From assembly GCF_002786295.1 (NCBI RefSeq), contig NZ_PGTC01000010.1, positions 124,001 to 188,000 on the forward strand: a stretch of 64,000 nt of DNA. Direction: 5' to 3'. Of the stretch, positions 25,475 through 34,657 are shown piece after piece; the first letter of the stretch is position 1; the number at the start of each line of letters is the position of its first letter. Source of the DNA: Pseudooceanicola marinus (GTDB lineage: Bacteria; Pseudomonadota; Alphaproteobacteria; Rhodobacterales; Rhodobacteraceae). The notes beneath the pieces were generated by a model. That model was not told the origin of the DNA. It saw only the letters and a list, made by a program, of their open reading frames with translations, and ran no database searches. The position numbers were made by a program, and so were the translations under genes.

Positions 25475-26401
25475 ATGGGCGCGCTGCTTACCCGTCGGAC
25501 CCACGGGGTCTACATCATCGCGGCCACTCCTTTCACCGAGAGCGGGGCCGTAGATTTCGACAGTCTGGATCGGCTGGTCGCCTTCTACGAGGGCCACGGC
25601 GTCACCGGGATCACCATCCTCGGCATGATGGGAGAGGCCGACAAACTGAGCCCGGAGGAGCGGCATCAGGTCGTCGATCGCGTTCTGGCGCGCACCGACC
25701 TGCCCGTCGTCGTGGGCGTGTCGGATCCGGGCCTGGCCAGCCTCTGCGCCCTCGGGCGCTACGCGATGGAGCGGGGCGCGGCGGGCGTCATGGTGGCGCC
25801 AACGCGTGGCCCGGCGCGGGAGGATCGGATCGAGGGGTATTTTCACGCCGTGGCGCAGGGTCTGGGGGCCGACGTGCCACTGGTCTACCAGGACTTTCCG
25901 CTGTCGACCGGGGTGGCGGTGTCGCCCGCGCTGATCCGGCGGCTGTCGCAGGACCTGCCGCAGATGGTCATGCTAAAGCACGAAGACTGGCCGGGGCTGA
26001 CCAAGATCTCGGCACTGCGCGACCACGAGGCGGATCCGGCGGTGGCCCGTCTGTCGATCCTGTGCGGCAATGGCGGGCTGTACCTGCCGCAGGAACTGGC
26101 CCGGGGCGCGGACGGGGCGATGACCGGCTTCGCCTATCCCGAGGCGCTGGTGCAGTCCGTCGCCCTGCACGCGGCAGGGCAGGTCGAGGCGGCCGAGGAT
26201 CTTTTCGACCGTTACCTGCCGATCCTGCGTCATGAGCAACAGCCGGGGTGGGGGCTGGCCCTGCGCAAGCACATCCTGATGCGGCGCGGCGCCATTGCCT
26301 GCGCCGCGACCCGCGCGCCCGGGCCCCGTCTGGGGGCGCGGGACATCGAGGAACTGGAACGACTGATGCGCCGGACCGAGATCCGGCTGAAGGAGAGATG
26401 A
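25475..26401 (+). CDS. Dihydrodipicolinate synthase (DapA)-family lyase
   Basis: A 308-residue class I aldolase of the DapA/N-acetylneuraminate lyase superfamily. The Schiff-base lysine is in MLKHEDWPG and the proton-relay tyrosine in LVYQDFP; the GMMGEADKLSPEER loop replaces the usual GTTGE motif. It lies three bases after the VOC gene. In catabolic operons such proteins cleave or dehydrate 2-oxo sugar acids or hydroxy-2-oxo acids; true lysine synthesis is unlikely here. Some members of this group are annotated as 5-dehydro-4-deoxyglucarate dehydratase-like. Confidence 0.87.
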   Translation: MGALLTRRTHGVYIIAATPFTESGAVDFDSLDRLVAFYEGHGVTGITILGMMGEADKLSPEERHQVVDRVLARTDLPVVVGVSDPGLASLCALGRYAMERGAAGVMVAPTRGPAREDRIEGYFHAVAQGLGADVPLVYQDFPLSTGVAVSPALIRRLSQDLPQMVMLKHEDWPGLTKISALRDHEADPAVARLSILCGNGGLYLPQELARGADGAMTGFAYPEALVQSVALHAAGQVEAAEDLFDRYLPILRHEQQPGWGLALRKHILMRRGAIACAATRAPGPRLGARDIEELERLMRRTEIRLKER

Positions 26402-26402
26402 G

Positions 26403-27191
26403 ATGGATCTGGGTTTGAAGAACCGCCACGCGCTGGTGCTGGCCTCGTCGCGCGGCCTTGGGCTGGGCGTGGCCGAGGCGCTGGCCGCTGAAGGGGGGCG
26501 CGTGATGCTGACGGGCCGGGACGAGACGGCCCTGGCCGAGGCGGCGGCGACGATCAACGCGCGTGGCGCGGGGCAGGCCGACTGGCTGACGGTCGACCTG
26601 TCCGCCCCTGATTTCGCCACCTGCCTGGCGGCCGAGGTGCAGGAGCGGTTCGGCGGGGTGGACATCCTGGTGAACAACACCGGCGGCCCGAAGCCCGGCC
26701 CGGCGCGGGAGATCACCGCCGCCGACCTGCTGACCCAGGCGCAGGCCATGGTGGCCTCGGTGATCGAGCTGACCGGCCTGCTGCTGCCGGGCATGTGCGC
26801 CCAGGGCTGGGGGCGGGTGCTGACCATCGCCTCCTCCGGGGTGGAACAGCCGATCCCCAACCTGTCGCTGTCCAACACGCTGCGCGGCGCCCTGGTGGGC
26901 TGGAACAAGACCCTGGCGACCGAGGTCGCCGGCGAAGGGGTGACCTGCAACATGCTGTTGCCGGGGCGGATCCACACGGCTCGCGTCGATCAGCTGGACG
27001 GCGCGGCGGCGGAAAGGCAGGGCAAACCCGTGGAAGAGGTCCGCGCGGCCTCGCGGGCGTCCATCCCCGCCGGGCGCTACGGCACGGTCGAGGAGTTTGG
27101 CGCGGTCGGCGCCTTCCTGTGCAGCGACCCGGCCAGCTACGTGACGGGCAGCATGATGCGCTGCGACGGTGGCATGATCCGCAGCGTCTGA
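26403..27191 (+). CDS. SDR-family protein lacking the Tyr/Lys pair
   Basis: A 262-residue short-chain dehydrogenase fold. The cofactor loop reads SSRGLGLG (about residues 15-22), NNTGG follows, and the C-terminus ends in a normal SYVTGSMMRCDGG. The active-site YxxxK is replaced by SNTLR (around residue 160) in an otherwise well-aligned PNLSLSNTLRGALVGWNKTLA segment. A recognised side-branch of 3-oxoacyl-ACP-reductase-like proteins has this form, so it is probably functional but with a changed mechanism. It starts one base after the DapA-like stop. Confidence 0.86.
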   Translation: MDLGLKNRHALVLASSRGLGLGVAEALAAEGGRVMLTGRDETALAEAAATINARGAGQADWLTVDLSAPDFATCLAAEVQERFGGVDILVNNTGGPKPGPAREITAADLLTQAQAMVASVIELTGLLLPGMCAQGWGRVLTIASSGVEQPIPNLSLSNTLRGALVGWNKTLATEVAGEGVTCNMLLPGRIHTARVDQLDGAAAERQGKPVEEVRAASRASIPAGRYGTVEEFGAVGAFLCSDPASYVTGSMMRCDGGMIRSV

Positions 27192-27498
27192 GCGCCCTTC
27201 GCTGCGCGCGCAGCCACATGTGATCCCCGGGGGACGGACGTCGCCCGGGCAGGCCCCGGTCCGGTTGGAGGAGGCCCCGGGGGTCGCCGGATCAGGCCCC
27301 GGATAGGCGGCTCTCTGCCCGGCCGTCTGGCGGGGTCTGGCGGATTTTCGCCCCGCAGCTGGCGGTGTCCTGCCACGAAACTTCGCGTTTTTTGTCAGAT
27401 TATGGCTGACGTCCGACCCCCAAATGCGCGAGGCTTCCGCCATCTCGAAGAGGAGTCGGGACAATCTTGGGCGAAAAGCCCGACAAGGGAGGACGACC
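27192..27498. promoter_or_regulatory. Intergenic leader of the TAXI-TRAP operon
   Basis: About 300 bases, GC-rich in the first two-thirds with several short G/C inverted repeats but no clear terminator, then an AT-richer stretch near 27385-27410 that probably holds the promoter. I looked for a sigma-54 site (GG and GC ten bases apart in the right context) because a DctD-like regulator lies in the operon; the nearest matches have the wrong spacing. Confidence 0.4.
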
Positions 27499-28485
27499 AT
27501 GAGTAATTCTGTAAACCGCCGGACCTTTGGCCTGCTGGGCGCTGCCTGTGCGGCGGCGATCGGCTTTGGCGCGCCGGCAATGGCGCAAACCCAGCTCTCC
27601 ATCGCGACCGGTGGCACCGGCGGCGTCTACTATCCGATGGGCGGTGGCCTGGCGGAAATCATCAACAACCACATCGAGGGCTACGCCGCGACCGCCGAGG
27701 TCACCGGCGCGTCGGTCGAGAACATGGGCCTGATCGCCCTGGGCGACGCGGACCTGGCCATCGGCCTGGCCGACACCGTGGCGCAGGCCTATTCCGGCAC
27801 CGGCCGCTTTGAAGGCCAGGAGCTGTCGATGATCCGTGGCCTGGGCTCGCTCTACGCCAACATGGTGCAGATCGTGGCCCTCGAAGGCTCTGGCGTGACC
27901 TCGCTTGCGGATCTGCCCGGCAAGCGCGTTTCCGTCGGCGCACCGGGCTCCGGCACCGAAGTGAACACCAACGCGATCCTCGAAGCCAACGGCATCAGCT
28001 ATGATGACATCGAAGAACAGCGCCTGAACTTCAATGAGACCGCCGACGCGCTCGCCAACGGCGATATCGACGTTGGGTTCTGGTCCGTGGGCGCGCCGAC
28101 CTCGTCGATCCTGAACCTGGCGACGACGCAGGACATCACGATCATCGCGCTGACCGAGGCCGAGCTGGATGCCGCCATGGCGCAGCACGACACCTTCGCC
28201 AAGACCACCCTTGCGGGCGGCACCTACAACGGCGTCGACGAGGACATCACCGTGCTGGGGATCCCGAACGTGCTGACGGTCTCCTCCGAGATGTCCGATG
28301 ACGTGGCCTATGCCATCACCAAGGCGATGTACGAGAACATCGAGGATCTGCGCGCCGTGCACCCGGCGGCGCGTGAGACGACCGTTGAATTCGCCCTGTC
28401 GGCCACCCCGGTGCCGCTGCACCCCGGCGCCATCCGCTACTACGAAGAGATCGGTTCCACCGTTCCGGACAAACTGCGTCCATGA
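27499..28485 (+). CDS. TAXI-family TRAP transporter solute-binding protein
   Basis: A 328-residue periplasmic protein. The N-terminus carries a twin-arginine motif (NRRTFGLLG) and a hydrophobic stretch cleaved after AMA, so Tat export is likely. The mature start LSIATGGTGGVYYPMGG is the hallmark of TAXI proteins; VSVGAPGSGTEVN is another. The ATG at 27499 follows a GGGAGGA site. The downstream DUF1850 and fused-permease genes complete the transporter. Confidence 0.94.
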   Translation: MSNSVNRRTFGLLGAACAAAIGFGAPAMAQTQLSIATGGTGGVYYPMGGGLAEIINNHIEGYAATAEVTGASVENMGLIALGDADLAIGLADTVAQAYSGTGRFEGQELSMIRGLGSLYANMVQIVALEGSGVTSLADLPGKRVSVGAPGSGTEVNTNAILEANGISYDDIEEQRLNFNETADALANGDIDVGFWSVGAPTSSILNLATTQDITIIALTEAELDAAMAQHDTFAKTTLAGGTYNGVDEDITVLGIPNVLTVSSEMSDDVAYAITKAMYENIEDLRAVHPAARETTVEFALSATPVPLHPGAIRYYEEIGSTVPDKLRP

Positions 28486-28967
28486 TCGGGACGATCCGGG
28501 GAGGGGGAGTGACAGCACTCCCTCTCCTCATTCTTCTGCTGCTGCCGGTCCCGGTGGGGGCGGAGGCGCTGACCGCCACACTTGAAGACGGCACAGAGTT
28601 CGCCCGCTTCGATGTTGCCGAGGGGCAGGAGTGGTGCGTGCTCTGGAACCATTCGGTTCAGGGGTTTCCGGTGTCCGACTGCTACCAGAACCAGGCAGGC
28701 CACATGGTCCTGGTTCACGCGCATCTGCCTGACTTCGCGGCCGGACTGGACCATATCCCCGGTCGCGGGCGGCAGGTCTCGGACGGGCAGGGCGGCTATT
28801 TCATTCTCGACATCAATGAGCCCGTCCCGGGCGACGCCTATATTCTGCGTCCCGGTGCGGGTCCCGTAAACCACCGCCTTCAGGTCGGAGATGCGATTGT
28901 CTCCCTGTCGGCGGTCGCGACGCATCAAAGGGTGCGGATCGCTCTGGAAAGGAATGAGGGCCAATGA
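28482..28967 (+). CDS. DUF1850 protein of TAXI-TRAP operon
   Basis: A 161-residue protein with an N-terminal signal sequence or anchor (about residues 10-27, ending GAEA) and a DUF1850-like domain with WNHSVQGFPV and a DCY segment. Genes of this family often sit between TAXI binding protein and fused permease, as here, where it overlaps both neighbours by four bases. The two cysteines may pair in the periplasm. Its role in transport is not established. Confidence 0.82.
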   Translation: MIGTIRGGGVTALPLLILLLLPVPVGAEALTATLEDGTEFARFDVAEGQEWCVLWNHSVQGFPVSDCYQNQAGHMVLVHAHLPDFAAGLDHIPGRGRQVSDGQGGYFILDINEPVPGDAYILRPGAGPVNHRLQVGDAIVSLSAVATHQRVRIALERNEGQ

Positions 28968-30973
28968 GTTCGACCACTGACGACACCCTTTTGCCGATTG
29001 AACAGCCGAAGATGGTCGTGCGGGCCATCACGGTGATCGGGATCGCCCTGTCGCTCTTTCAGCTCTACACCGCCGGTGTGCAGCCTCTGGGGCTGTTCTT
29101 CCAGCGCCCCATTCACCTGGGTTTCGTCCTGGTTCTGTGTTTCCTGATCTACCCGGCCTTCGGGCGCCATCGGCCGCGGGGCGTGACCGGCTGGGTCATC
29201 GACGGCATCCTGATCGTGATGAGCATCGGCGCCGGGGCCTGGGTGCCGATGAACATCGACATCATCGCCAACCAGATCTTCCCCCGTACCACTGACATCG
29301 TCATGGGCGTCGCGACTGTCATCGTCGTGCTGGAGGCCGCCCGGCGCGCCGTCGGCCTTGGCATGACCGTGATCGGGGTCGTCTTCATCTGCTATGCCTT
29401 CGCCGGCAACCGGGGCGAACTGCCCTTCCTGGCCGACTGGATGCCCGGCATCCTGAACCACCGCGGCTATTCGCTGGATCGCCTCGCCAGCCAGATGACC
29501 CTCGGGGCCGAAGGGATCTTCGGCATTCCCCTGGGCGTTGCGGCCACCTTCGTCTTCATCTTCGTGCTGTTCGGCGCCTTCCTCGAAGTGACCGGCGCGG
29601 GCAAGTTCTTCATCGACCTGGCCTATGCCGCCGCCGGCAAGCAGCGTGGCGGCCCGGCCAAGGCCGCGGTGATCGCCAGCGCGGGCATGGGCTCGATCTC
29701 CGGGTCCGCCATCGCCAACGTGGTGACGACCGGGGCCTTCACCATCCCGCTGATGAAGAAGCTGGGCTACCGGCCGGCCCAGGCGGGCGGGATCGAGGCC
29801 GCCGCCTCGACCGGCGGGCAGATCATGCCGCCTTTGATGGGGGCCGGCGCCTTCCTGATGAGCGAGTTTACCCGTGTACCCTATGTCGAGATCGTCCTGA
29901 TCTCGATCTTCCCGGCGGTGCTGTATTTCGGCGCGGTCTACCTGCTGGTGCATATCGCGGCGGTGAAGCAGGGCATGAAGGGCCTGTCCGCCGAGGATCT
30001 GCCCCACACCCGCAAGGTCCTGGCCGAAGGCTGGCATTTCCTGTTGCCGCTCGTCGTGCTGGTCGCCCTGCTGGTGGCGGGCTATTCGCCGATGCGGGTG
30101 GGCTTCTATGCGATCCTGTCGATCATCGCGGCTGCCTCGGCGCGGGCGCTCTGGACCTTCGTGGTCTCCGGGCCGACCGCGTCGGGCTTCGCCGCAATGC
30201 TCAAGCGTGGCATCATGGTTACCTTCGAGGCGCTGGATCTCGGCGCGCGCAATGCGGTCGCCGTCTCCGTCGCCTGTGCCGTGGCGGGGATCATCGTGGG
30301 GGTCGTGGGGCTGACCGGCCTGGGGCTGAAATTCTCGGCCATGATGATCGCCTTCTCTGGTGGCAACATCGTTCTGGCGCTGATCCTCGTCCTGCTGGCT
30401 AGCCTGGTGCTGGGCATGGGCCTGCCGGTGACGGCGGCCTACATCGTGCTGATCATCCTTGTGGGGCCGGCGCTGACCGAGGAATTCGGCATCCCGCTGC
30501 TGATCGCGCATCTGGTCGTGTTCTGGTATTCCCAGGACAGCAACGTGACGCCGCCCGTGGCCCTCGCCGGGTTCGCCGGCGCCGCGATTGCCGGATCGAA
30601 GCCGATGGAGACAAGCGTTCAGGCATGGAAATACGCCAAGGGCCTCTACCTGATCCCGCTGTTCATGGTGTTCAACGAAGAGATCATCGTCGGCGGCCCC
30701 CTGCCGCTGGTGATCTGGGGCGGCGCGCTGGCGATCCTCGGGCTCGTGGCCTTTGCCGCGGTGCTCGAAGGGTTCCTGTGGCGTCCGATGGCGCTCTGGA
30801 TGCGCGTGCTGCTCCTGCCCGGGGTCGTGGCCCTGTTCTGGCCGGATCTGATGGTCGAGGGGGCGGGCTTTGTCCTGGTCGTCCTCCTGCTGGGGGCGAA
30901 CTGGCTGCAGGCCCGCCGGGAGAAAGACCTGCCCGGCGGCCCGCCCTGGGCGCGGGACTTGTCGAACGGCTGA
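28964..30973 (+). CDS. TRAP transporter fused permease (4TM/12TM)
   Basis: A 669-residue fused TRAP permease, a paralogue of the one at 863-2872. It has the same landmarks: GSISGSAIANVVTTG followed by STGGQIMPPLMG, a GMGLPVTAAY loop and SNVTPPVALAGFAG near the end of the core. It overlaps the DUF1850 gene by four bases. Uptake of a carboxylate or similar solute with a sodium or proton gradient is expected; the cargo is unknown. Confidence 0.95.
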   Translation: MSSTTDDTLLPIEQPKMVVRAITVIGIALSLFQLYTAGVQPLGLFFQRPIHLGFVLVLCFLIYPAFGRHRPRGVTGWVIDGILIVMSIGAGAWVPMNIDIIANQIFPRTTDIVMGVATVIVVLEAARRAVGLGMTVIGVVFICYAFAGNRGELPFLADWMPGILNHRGYSLDRLASQMTLGAEGIFGIPLGVAATFVFIFVLFGAFLEVTGAGKFFIDLAYAAAGKQRGGPAKAAVIASAGMGSISGSAIANVVTTGAFTIPLMKKLGYRPAQAGGIEAAASTGGQIMPPLMGAGAFLMSEFTRVPYVEIVLISIFPAVLYFGAVYLLVHIAAVKQGMKGLSAEDLPHTRKVLAEGWHFLLPLVVLVALLVAGYSPMRVGFYAILSIIAAASARALWTFVVSGPTASGFAAMLKRGIMVTFEALDLGARNAVAVSVACAVAGIIVGVVGLTGLGLKFSAMMIAFSGGNIVLALILVLLASLVLGMGLPVTAAYIVLIILVGPALTEEFGIPLLIAHLVVFWYSQDSNVTPPVALAGFAGAAIAGSKPMETSVQAWKYAKGLYLIPLFMVFNEEIIVGGPLPLVIWGGALAILGLVAFAAVLEGFLWRPMALWMRVLLLPGVVALFWPDLMVEGAGFVLVVLLLGANWLQARREKDLPGGPPWARDLSNG

Positions 30974-30977
30974 CGCC

Positions 30978-32717
30978 ATGATGCTGGTCCGGCCTCTTCT
31001 TCTTGCGGGCCTTGTGGGGGCGCTGGTCTGGGCTGTCGCGCAGAACCTCGCCCTCGGCACGGCGCGCAAGCAGCTGGACCAGACCCTGCTGCTGACCGAA
31101 CGCGCCGTGGAGGCGGAGGTGGAGCGCCTGCGCTCTCTGCCCGCGGTCGCGGCGGAGGACGTGCGGGTGCGCAACGCGCTGTCCGGCAGCGGCCCCCTGC
31201 AGGAGGCCAATCGCTACCTGGAAAGGATCGCGGTGCATGCCCAGGCAGAGCAGTTGTATCTGCTCGACGCCCGGGGCGAGACGATTGCCGCGTCGAACTG
31301 GAACCAGCCGAGCGGCTTCATCGGGGAGAATTACGCCTTCCGGCCCTACTTCAAGGACGCGATGGCGCAGGGCCAGGGTCGGTTCTACGGCATCGGGGTG
31401 ACCACCGGGCAGCCGGGCTATTTCCTAGCCACCCGGGTCGACGCGGCGGGCGCGCGCGGCGTGCTGGCCGTCAAGATGAATCTGGGGGCCTTGCAGGCCA
31501 TCTGGCGCACGGCCGATGCGGATGTGGCCCTTGCCGATGAGAACGGCGTCGTCATCCTGTCGGCACGGCCGGACTGGGAATACCGCGCGCTGACACCGCT
31601 CAGTCCGGATGTCCTGGCCGAGCTGGAGGTCACGCGCGCCTATGAGGGCACCGAGCTGGCGACGGCCCCGCCGCTTCTGGCCGCGGCCCCGGATGAGCGG
31701 AACGTGACCGGGGAGGGCTGGATCGGCCGCATCTCCACCATGCCGTCCACGGGCTGGCAGGTGATCGCCGCCCGCTCCACCGCCGGGTTGCGAATGGTGG
31801 CGCTTGGGGCCGCGGCCCTGGCGGCGCTTGCGACCCTGGCGATGGTCGCGATGGTCAAGGCCTGGGATCAGCGCCGCCAGATCATCGCCCTGCGCCTGTC
31901 GCAGTCCGAGAAACTGGAAACCATGGTGCGTGCCCGCACCGCCGACCTGGCCCGAGAGGTGGAGGCACGCACCCAGGTGGAGATCGATCTGCGCGCCACG
32001 CAGGAGGCGCTGGTGCATACGGAAAAGATGGCGGCCCTGGGGCGCATGTCAGCCGCGATCGTGCACGAGATCAGCCAGCCTCTGGCGGCGATGGAGGCCA
32101 CCCTGTCGGCGGCGGAGCTTGGCGTGGACAAGACGGATGCGGCCACGACACGGCGCCTGGGCAAGGCGCGCGGGTTGATCCGCCGCATGCAGCGGACAAC
32201 CAAGCACCTGCGGAGCTTTGCGCGCAAGGATGTGGCGGAACGGTCGCTGATCGACCTGAGGGGGCCCGTGGCCTCGGCGCTTGAACTGGTTTCGCCCCGG
32301 GCGCGGGACATCGGGGTCACGCCGCTGTTCCAGCCGCCGGAGGAGAAGGTCGAGGTGATGGCCGGCGCCGTCCGGATGGAACAGGTCGTGGCCAATCTGC
32401 TGCTGAATGCCCTCGACGCGGTGGCCGAGAGGCCCGACGCCCAGATCACCGTCACCTTGACGACCGGGAACGGCCAGGCCCGGCTGTGCGTGGCCGACAC
32501 TGGCAACGGCATCGCCGAAACGGACCTGCCCGATGTCACCGAACCCTTCTTCTCGACCAAGATGACCGGTGAAAGCCTTGGCCTCGGCCTTGCGATCTGC
32601 AAGGCGATCCTGTCAGATTTCGACGGCACGCTCGATATCACCTCCGATCTTGGCCAGGGCACACGGGTGACGGTCACCGTGCCTCTGGCCCTTGCCAAGG
32701 AAGCCCAGGCCGCATGA
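30978..32717 (+). CDS. Sensor histidine kinase, DctB-like
   Basis: A 579-residue membrane kinase. A first membrane segment lies at about residues 4-21, then a periplasmic double-PAS (dCache/PDC) sensor with EQLYLLDARGETIAASNW and GENYAFRPYF motifs, a second membrane segment near 272-292, a coiled stretch, and the kinase core: H363 in IVHEISQP, NLLLNALDA N-box, DTGNGI and GLGLAI. These features match the C4-dicarboxylate sensor DctB. It starts four bases after the TRAP permease stop and overlaps the regulator gene by four. It probably senses the TRAP substrate. Confidence 0.92.
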   Translation: MMLVRPLLLAGLVGALVWAVAQNLALGTARKQLDQTLLLTERAVEAEVERLRSLPAVAAEDVRVRNALSGSGPLQEANRYLERIAVHAQAEQLYLLDARGETIAASNWNQPSGFIGENYAFRPYFKDAMAQGQGRFYGIGVTTGQPGYFLATRVDAAGARGVLAVKMNLGALQAIWRTADADVALADENGVVILSARPDWEYRALTPLSPDVLAELEVTRAYEGTELATAPPLLAAAPDERNVTGEGWIGRISTMPSTGWQVIAARSTAGLRMVALGAAALAALATLAMVAMVKAWDQRRQIIALRLSQSEKLETMVRARTADLAREVEARTQVEIDLRATQEALVHTEKMAALGRMSAAIVHEISQPLAAMEATLSAAELGVDKTDAATTRRLGKARGLIRRMQRTTKHLRSFARKDVAERSLIDLRGPVASALELVSPRARDIGVTPLFQPPEEKVEVMAGAVRMEQVVANLLLNALDAVAERPDAQITVTLTTGNGQARLCVADTGNGIAETDLPDVTEPFFSTKMTGESLGLGLAICKAILSDFDGTLDITSDLGQGTRVTVTVPLALAKEAQAA

Positions 32718-34045
32718 ACGCCAGCATTTTCATCGTGGATGACGACGAGGACCACCTGTCGGCCCTTGCCGATCTGCTTGAGGCCTCCGGCTACGGGGTG
32801 GAGACCTTCGACGCGGCGGCCCCGGCCCTGGCCGCGATGCCGAAGCAGCCGGATCTGGTCATCAGTGACCTGCGCATGCCGGGCATGGATGGCATCGCCC
32901 TTCTCAAGGAGCTGCATCAGCAGCATCACGGCGTGCCCGTCGTGCTGCTGACCGGCCACGGCGACGTCGTCCATGCCGTCGATGCGATGCGCGCGGGGGC
33001 CGAAGACTTCCTGGAGAAACCCTACGACTCCGCGCATCTGCTGGCGGTCGTGCGCCGCACGCTGGAGGCCCAGGCCGCCCGCAGGGAAGTCGCGCGCCTG
33101 CAGCAGGTCCTGATCGCTCGGGCCGACGACAGTATCCTTGGCCGGTCGCGGGCGATGCAGCAGTTCCGCAAGCGCATCTCGGTGCTGGCCTCCTTCGACC
33201 TCGATGTGCTCATCACCGGCGAGACGGGCACGGGCAAGGAACTGGCCGCCCGGGCCATCCACGCCGCAAGCACTCGGGCCTGTGGCCCCTTCGTGGCGCT
33301 GAACTGCGCCGCCCTGCCCGAGGCGATGGCCGAAACCATCCTCTTCGGCCACGGCGAAGGGGCCCTGGCCCATGATGCCGAGGGGCGCGCGGGCAAGCTG
33401 GAGGCCGCCCATGGTGGCACCCTGATGCTGGATGAGGTCGAAACGATGCCGCTGGCCATCCAGGCCAAGCTGTTGCGGGTTCTCCAGGAACGCTGTTTCG
33501 AACGTCTTGGCGACCCGGTCGCCCGGCCGCTGGATGTGCGGGTGATCGCCACGACGAAGACCAACCTGCGCCTGCTCGACACCTTCCGTCCGGACCTCTT
33601 CTTCAGGCTAGCGGGGGCAGAGCTGACGACGCCCACCCTGCGCGAGGCCGGTGAGGACATCCCCCTGATCTTCGCCCACTACGCGCAGCTGGCCGCTCGC
33701 CGTTATGGCCGCGAGGATCCGACGCTGCCCTGGGCTCTCCTGCAGAAGCTCAAGCGCCAGGCCTGGACCGGCAATGTGCGCGAGTTGAAATCAAGCGCCG
33801 AGGCCTATGCCCTTGGGCTGGTCGAGCTTGAGGGCACCGGCGCCCCCAGGTCGTCGCCGATGACACTGGCCGATCGCGTCGCGGAATTCGAGGCGCGGGA
33901 GATTTCGGCGGTTCTGGACGCCCACGCGGGCAACACCCTGCGCGCCGCAGAGGCTCTCGGGATTCCACGGCGCACCCTGAACGACAAGATGCGACGGTAC
34001 GCGATCTCGTCCGATGCTGAACGCACGTCGGACGACGCCAGCTGA
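32714..34045 (+). CDS. DctD/NtrC-like response regulator without GAFTGA loop
   Basis: A 443-residue protein with a receiver domain (phosphorylation site D52 in LVISDLRMPGMDG), an AAA+ domain (Walker A GETGTGKE at 169-176, Walker B LMLDEVE) and a C-terminal Fis-type helix-turn-helix (LRAAEALGIPRRTL). The sigma-54-contacting loop, normally GAFTGA, reads GALAHD at residues 216-221 within FGHGEGALAHDAEG. The frame and surroundings are intact, so this is substitution rather than frameshift. Such regulators generally cannot open sigma-54 promoters, so it may work by another route. It overlaps the kinase gene by four bases. Confidence 0.92.
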   Translation: MNASIFIVDDDEDHLSALADLLEASGYGVETFDAAAPALAAMPKQPDLVISDLRMPGMDGIALLKELHQQHHGVPVVLLTGHGDVVHAVDAMRAGAEDFLEKPYDSAHLLAVVRRTLEAQAARREVARLQQVLIARADDSILGRSRAMQQFRKRISVLASFDLDVLITGETGTGKELAARAIHAASTRACGPFVALNCAALPEAMAETILFGHGEGALAHDAEGRAGKLEAAHGGTLMLDEVETMPLAIQAKLLRVLQERCFERLGDPVARPLDVRVIATTKTNLRLLDTFRPDLFFRLAGAELTTPTLREAGEDIPLIFAHYAQLAARRYGREDPTLPWALLQKLKRQAWTGNVRELKSSAEAYALGLVELEGTGAPRSSPMTLADRVAEFEAREISAVLDAHAGNTLRAAEALGIPRRTLNDKMRRYAISSDAERTSDDAS

Positions 34046-34657
34046 GGGTCCGGACGCGGTTTGCAGCTCGTCCGGGGCGGGAAGGGTCAGAGGACGGGCT
34101 CTTGCCATGGCGCCTGCGCCGTGCGGGCCTGACGGGCGAAGATTTGGCGCCCGGACAACTATTCGCCGGAGGCTGGGAAGGCGGCGCAGATCCCTATCCC
34201 CTATTTAGGCTCGGCTGTGACTTTTTGGTCGCGTTTGTCGTGGAAGACGCGACGTCAGGGCGCAAGACGGAAGCGTGTAGGTTGCGCCGCTGAGGGCCAC
34301 TTTTCGCGCGCGTATCAAAAAGATAAATCGATCGTATAAGTCCTTGATATTTGTCGCGATTCGCAAGTCCCCTTTTCAGGGGAGATCGGAGGTTTTCCGC
34401 CGTTTGCGTAGCCGTCGGGTTAGTTCGGCCATGAGACGGAGGGCGATTCGGGCGACTGTCGGCCTGCCCCTTGTCGCGAAAAATCCATTTCGACGAGTAC
34501 CTTGCAACTTGAATTCGATGCGAACTGCACGAAAAGTGGCGGCGAAATCGGGTCGGCAAATTGATGCCGATAAAGCCGGAGCAGGCCGGCAGGTGTCTGC
34601 CGCAGTCATACGGTGACGGGCAGGGCAGAGGGCGGCAAAGCCGCGGAGCGGAGGAGC
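34046..34657. other. Long intergenic region upstream of the secretion cluster
   Basis: About 610 bases with no convincing gene. Two perfect inverted repeats with 7-base arms and 12-base spacers occur: CCGGACG / CGTCCGG (34050-34056, 34069-34075), which could be a weak terminator for the kinase-regulator operon although it lacks a T run, and GTCGCGT / ACGCGAC (34228-34234, 34247-34253). An AT-richer stretch around 34310-34360 is the likeliest promoter area for the downstream operon, followed by a small CCCC/GGGG hairpin near 34370-34382. I see no riboswitch or RNA gene that I can name. Confidence 0.4.

Noticed and set aside
27192-27498. Sigma-54 promoter before the TAXI-TRAP operon
   Set aside because: Candidate TGGC...GC pairs have nine rather than ten bases between the GG and GC elements, and a TGCCACG site lacks the GG; none is convincing.
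28925-31210. Long minus-strand open frame opposite the TAXI-TRAP permease
   Set aside because: The translation is Arg/Gln/His/Gly-rich, as expected antisense to a high-GC membrane protein gene, with no family resemblance and no ribosome site.
34050-34075. Strong terminator after the DctD-like gene
   Set aside because: The CCGGACG/CGTCCGG hairpin has a 12-base loop and no following T run, so I keep it only as a weak possibility within the intergenic entry.
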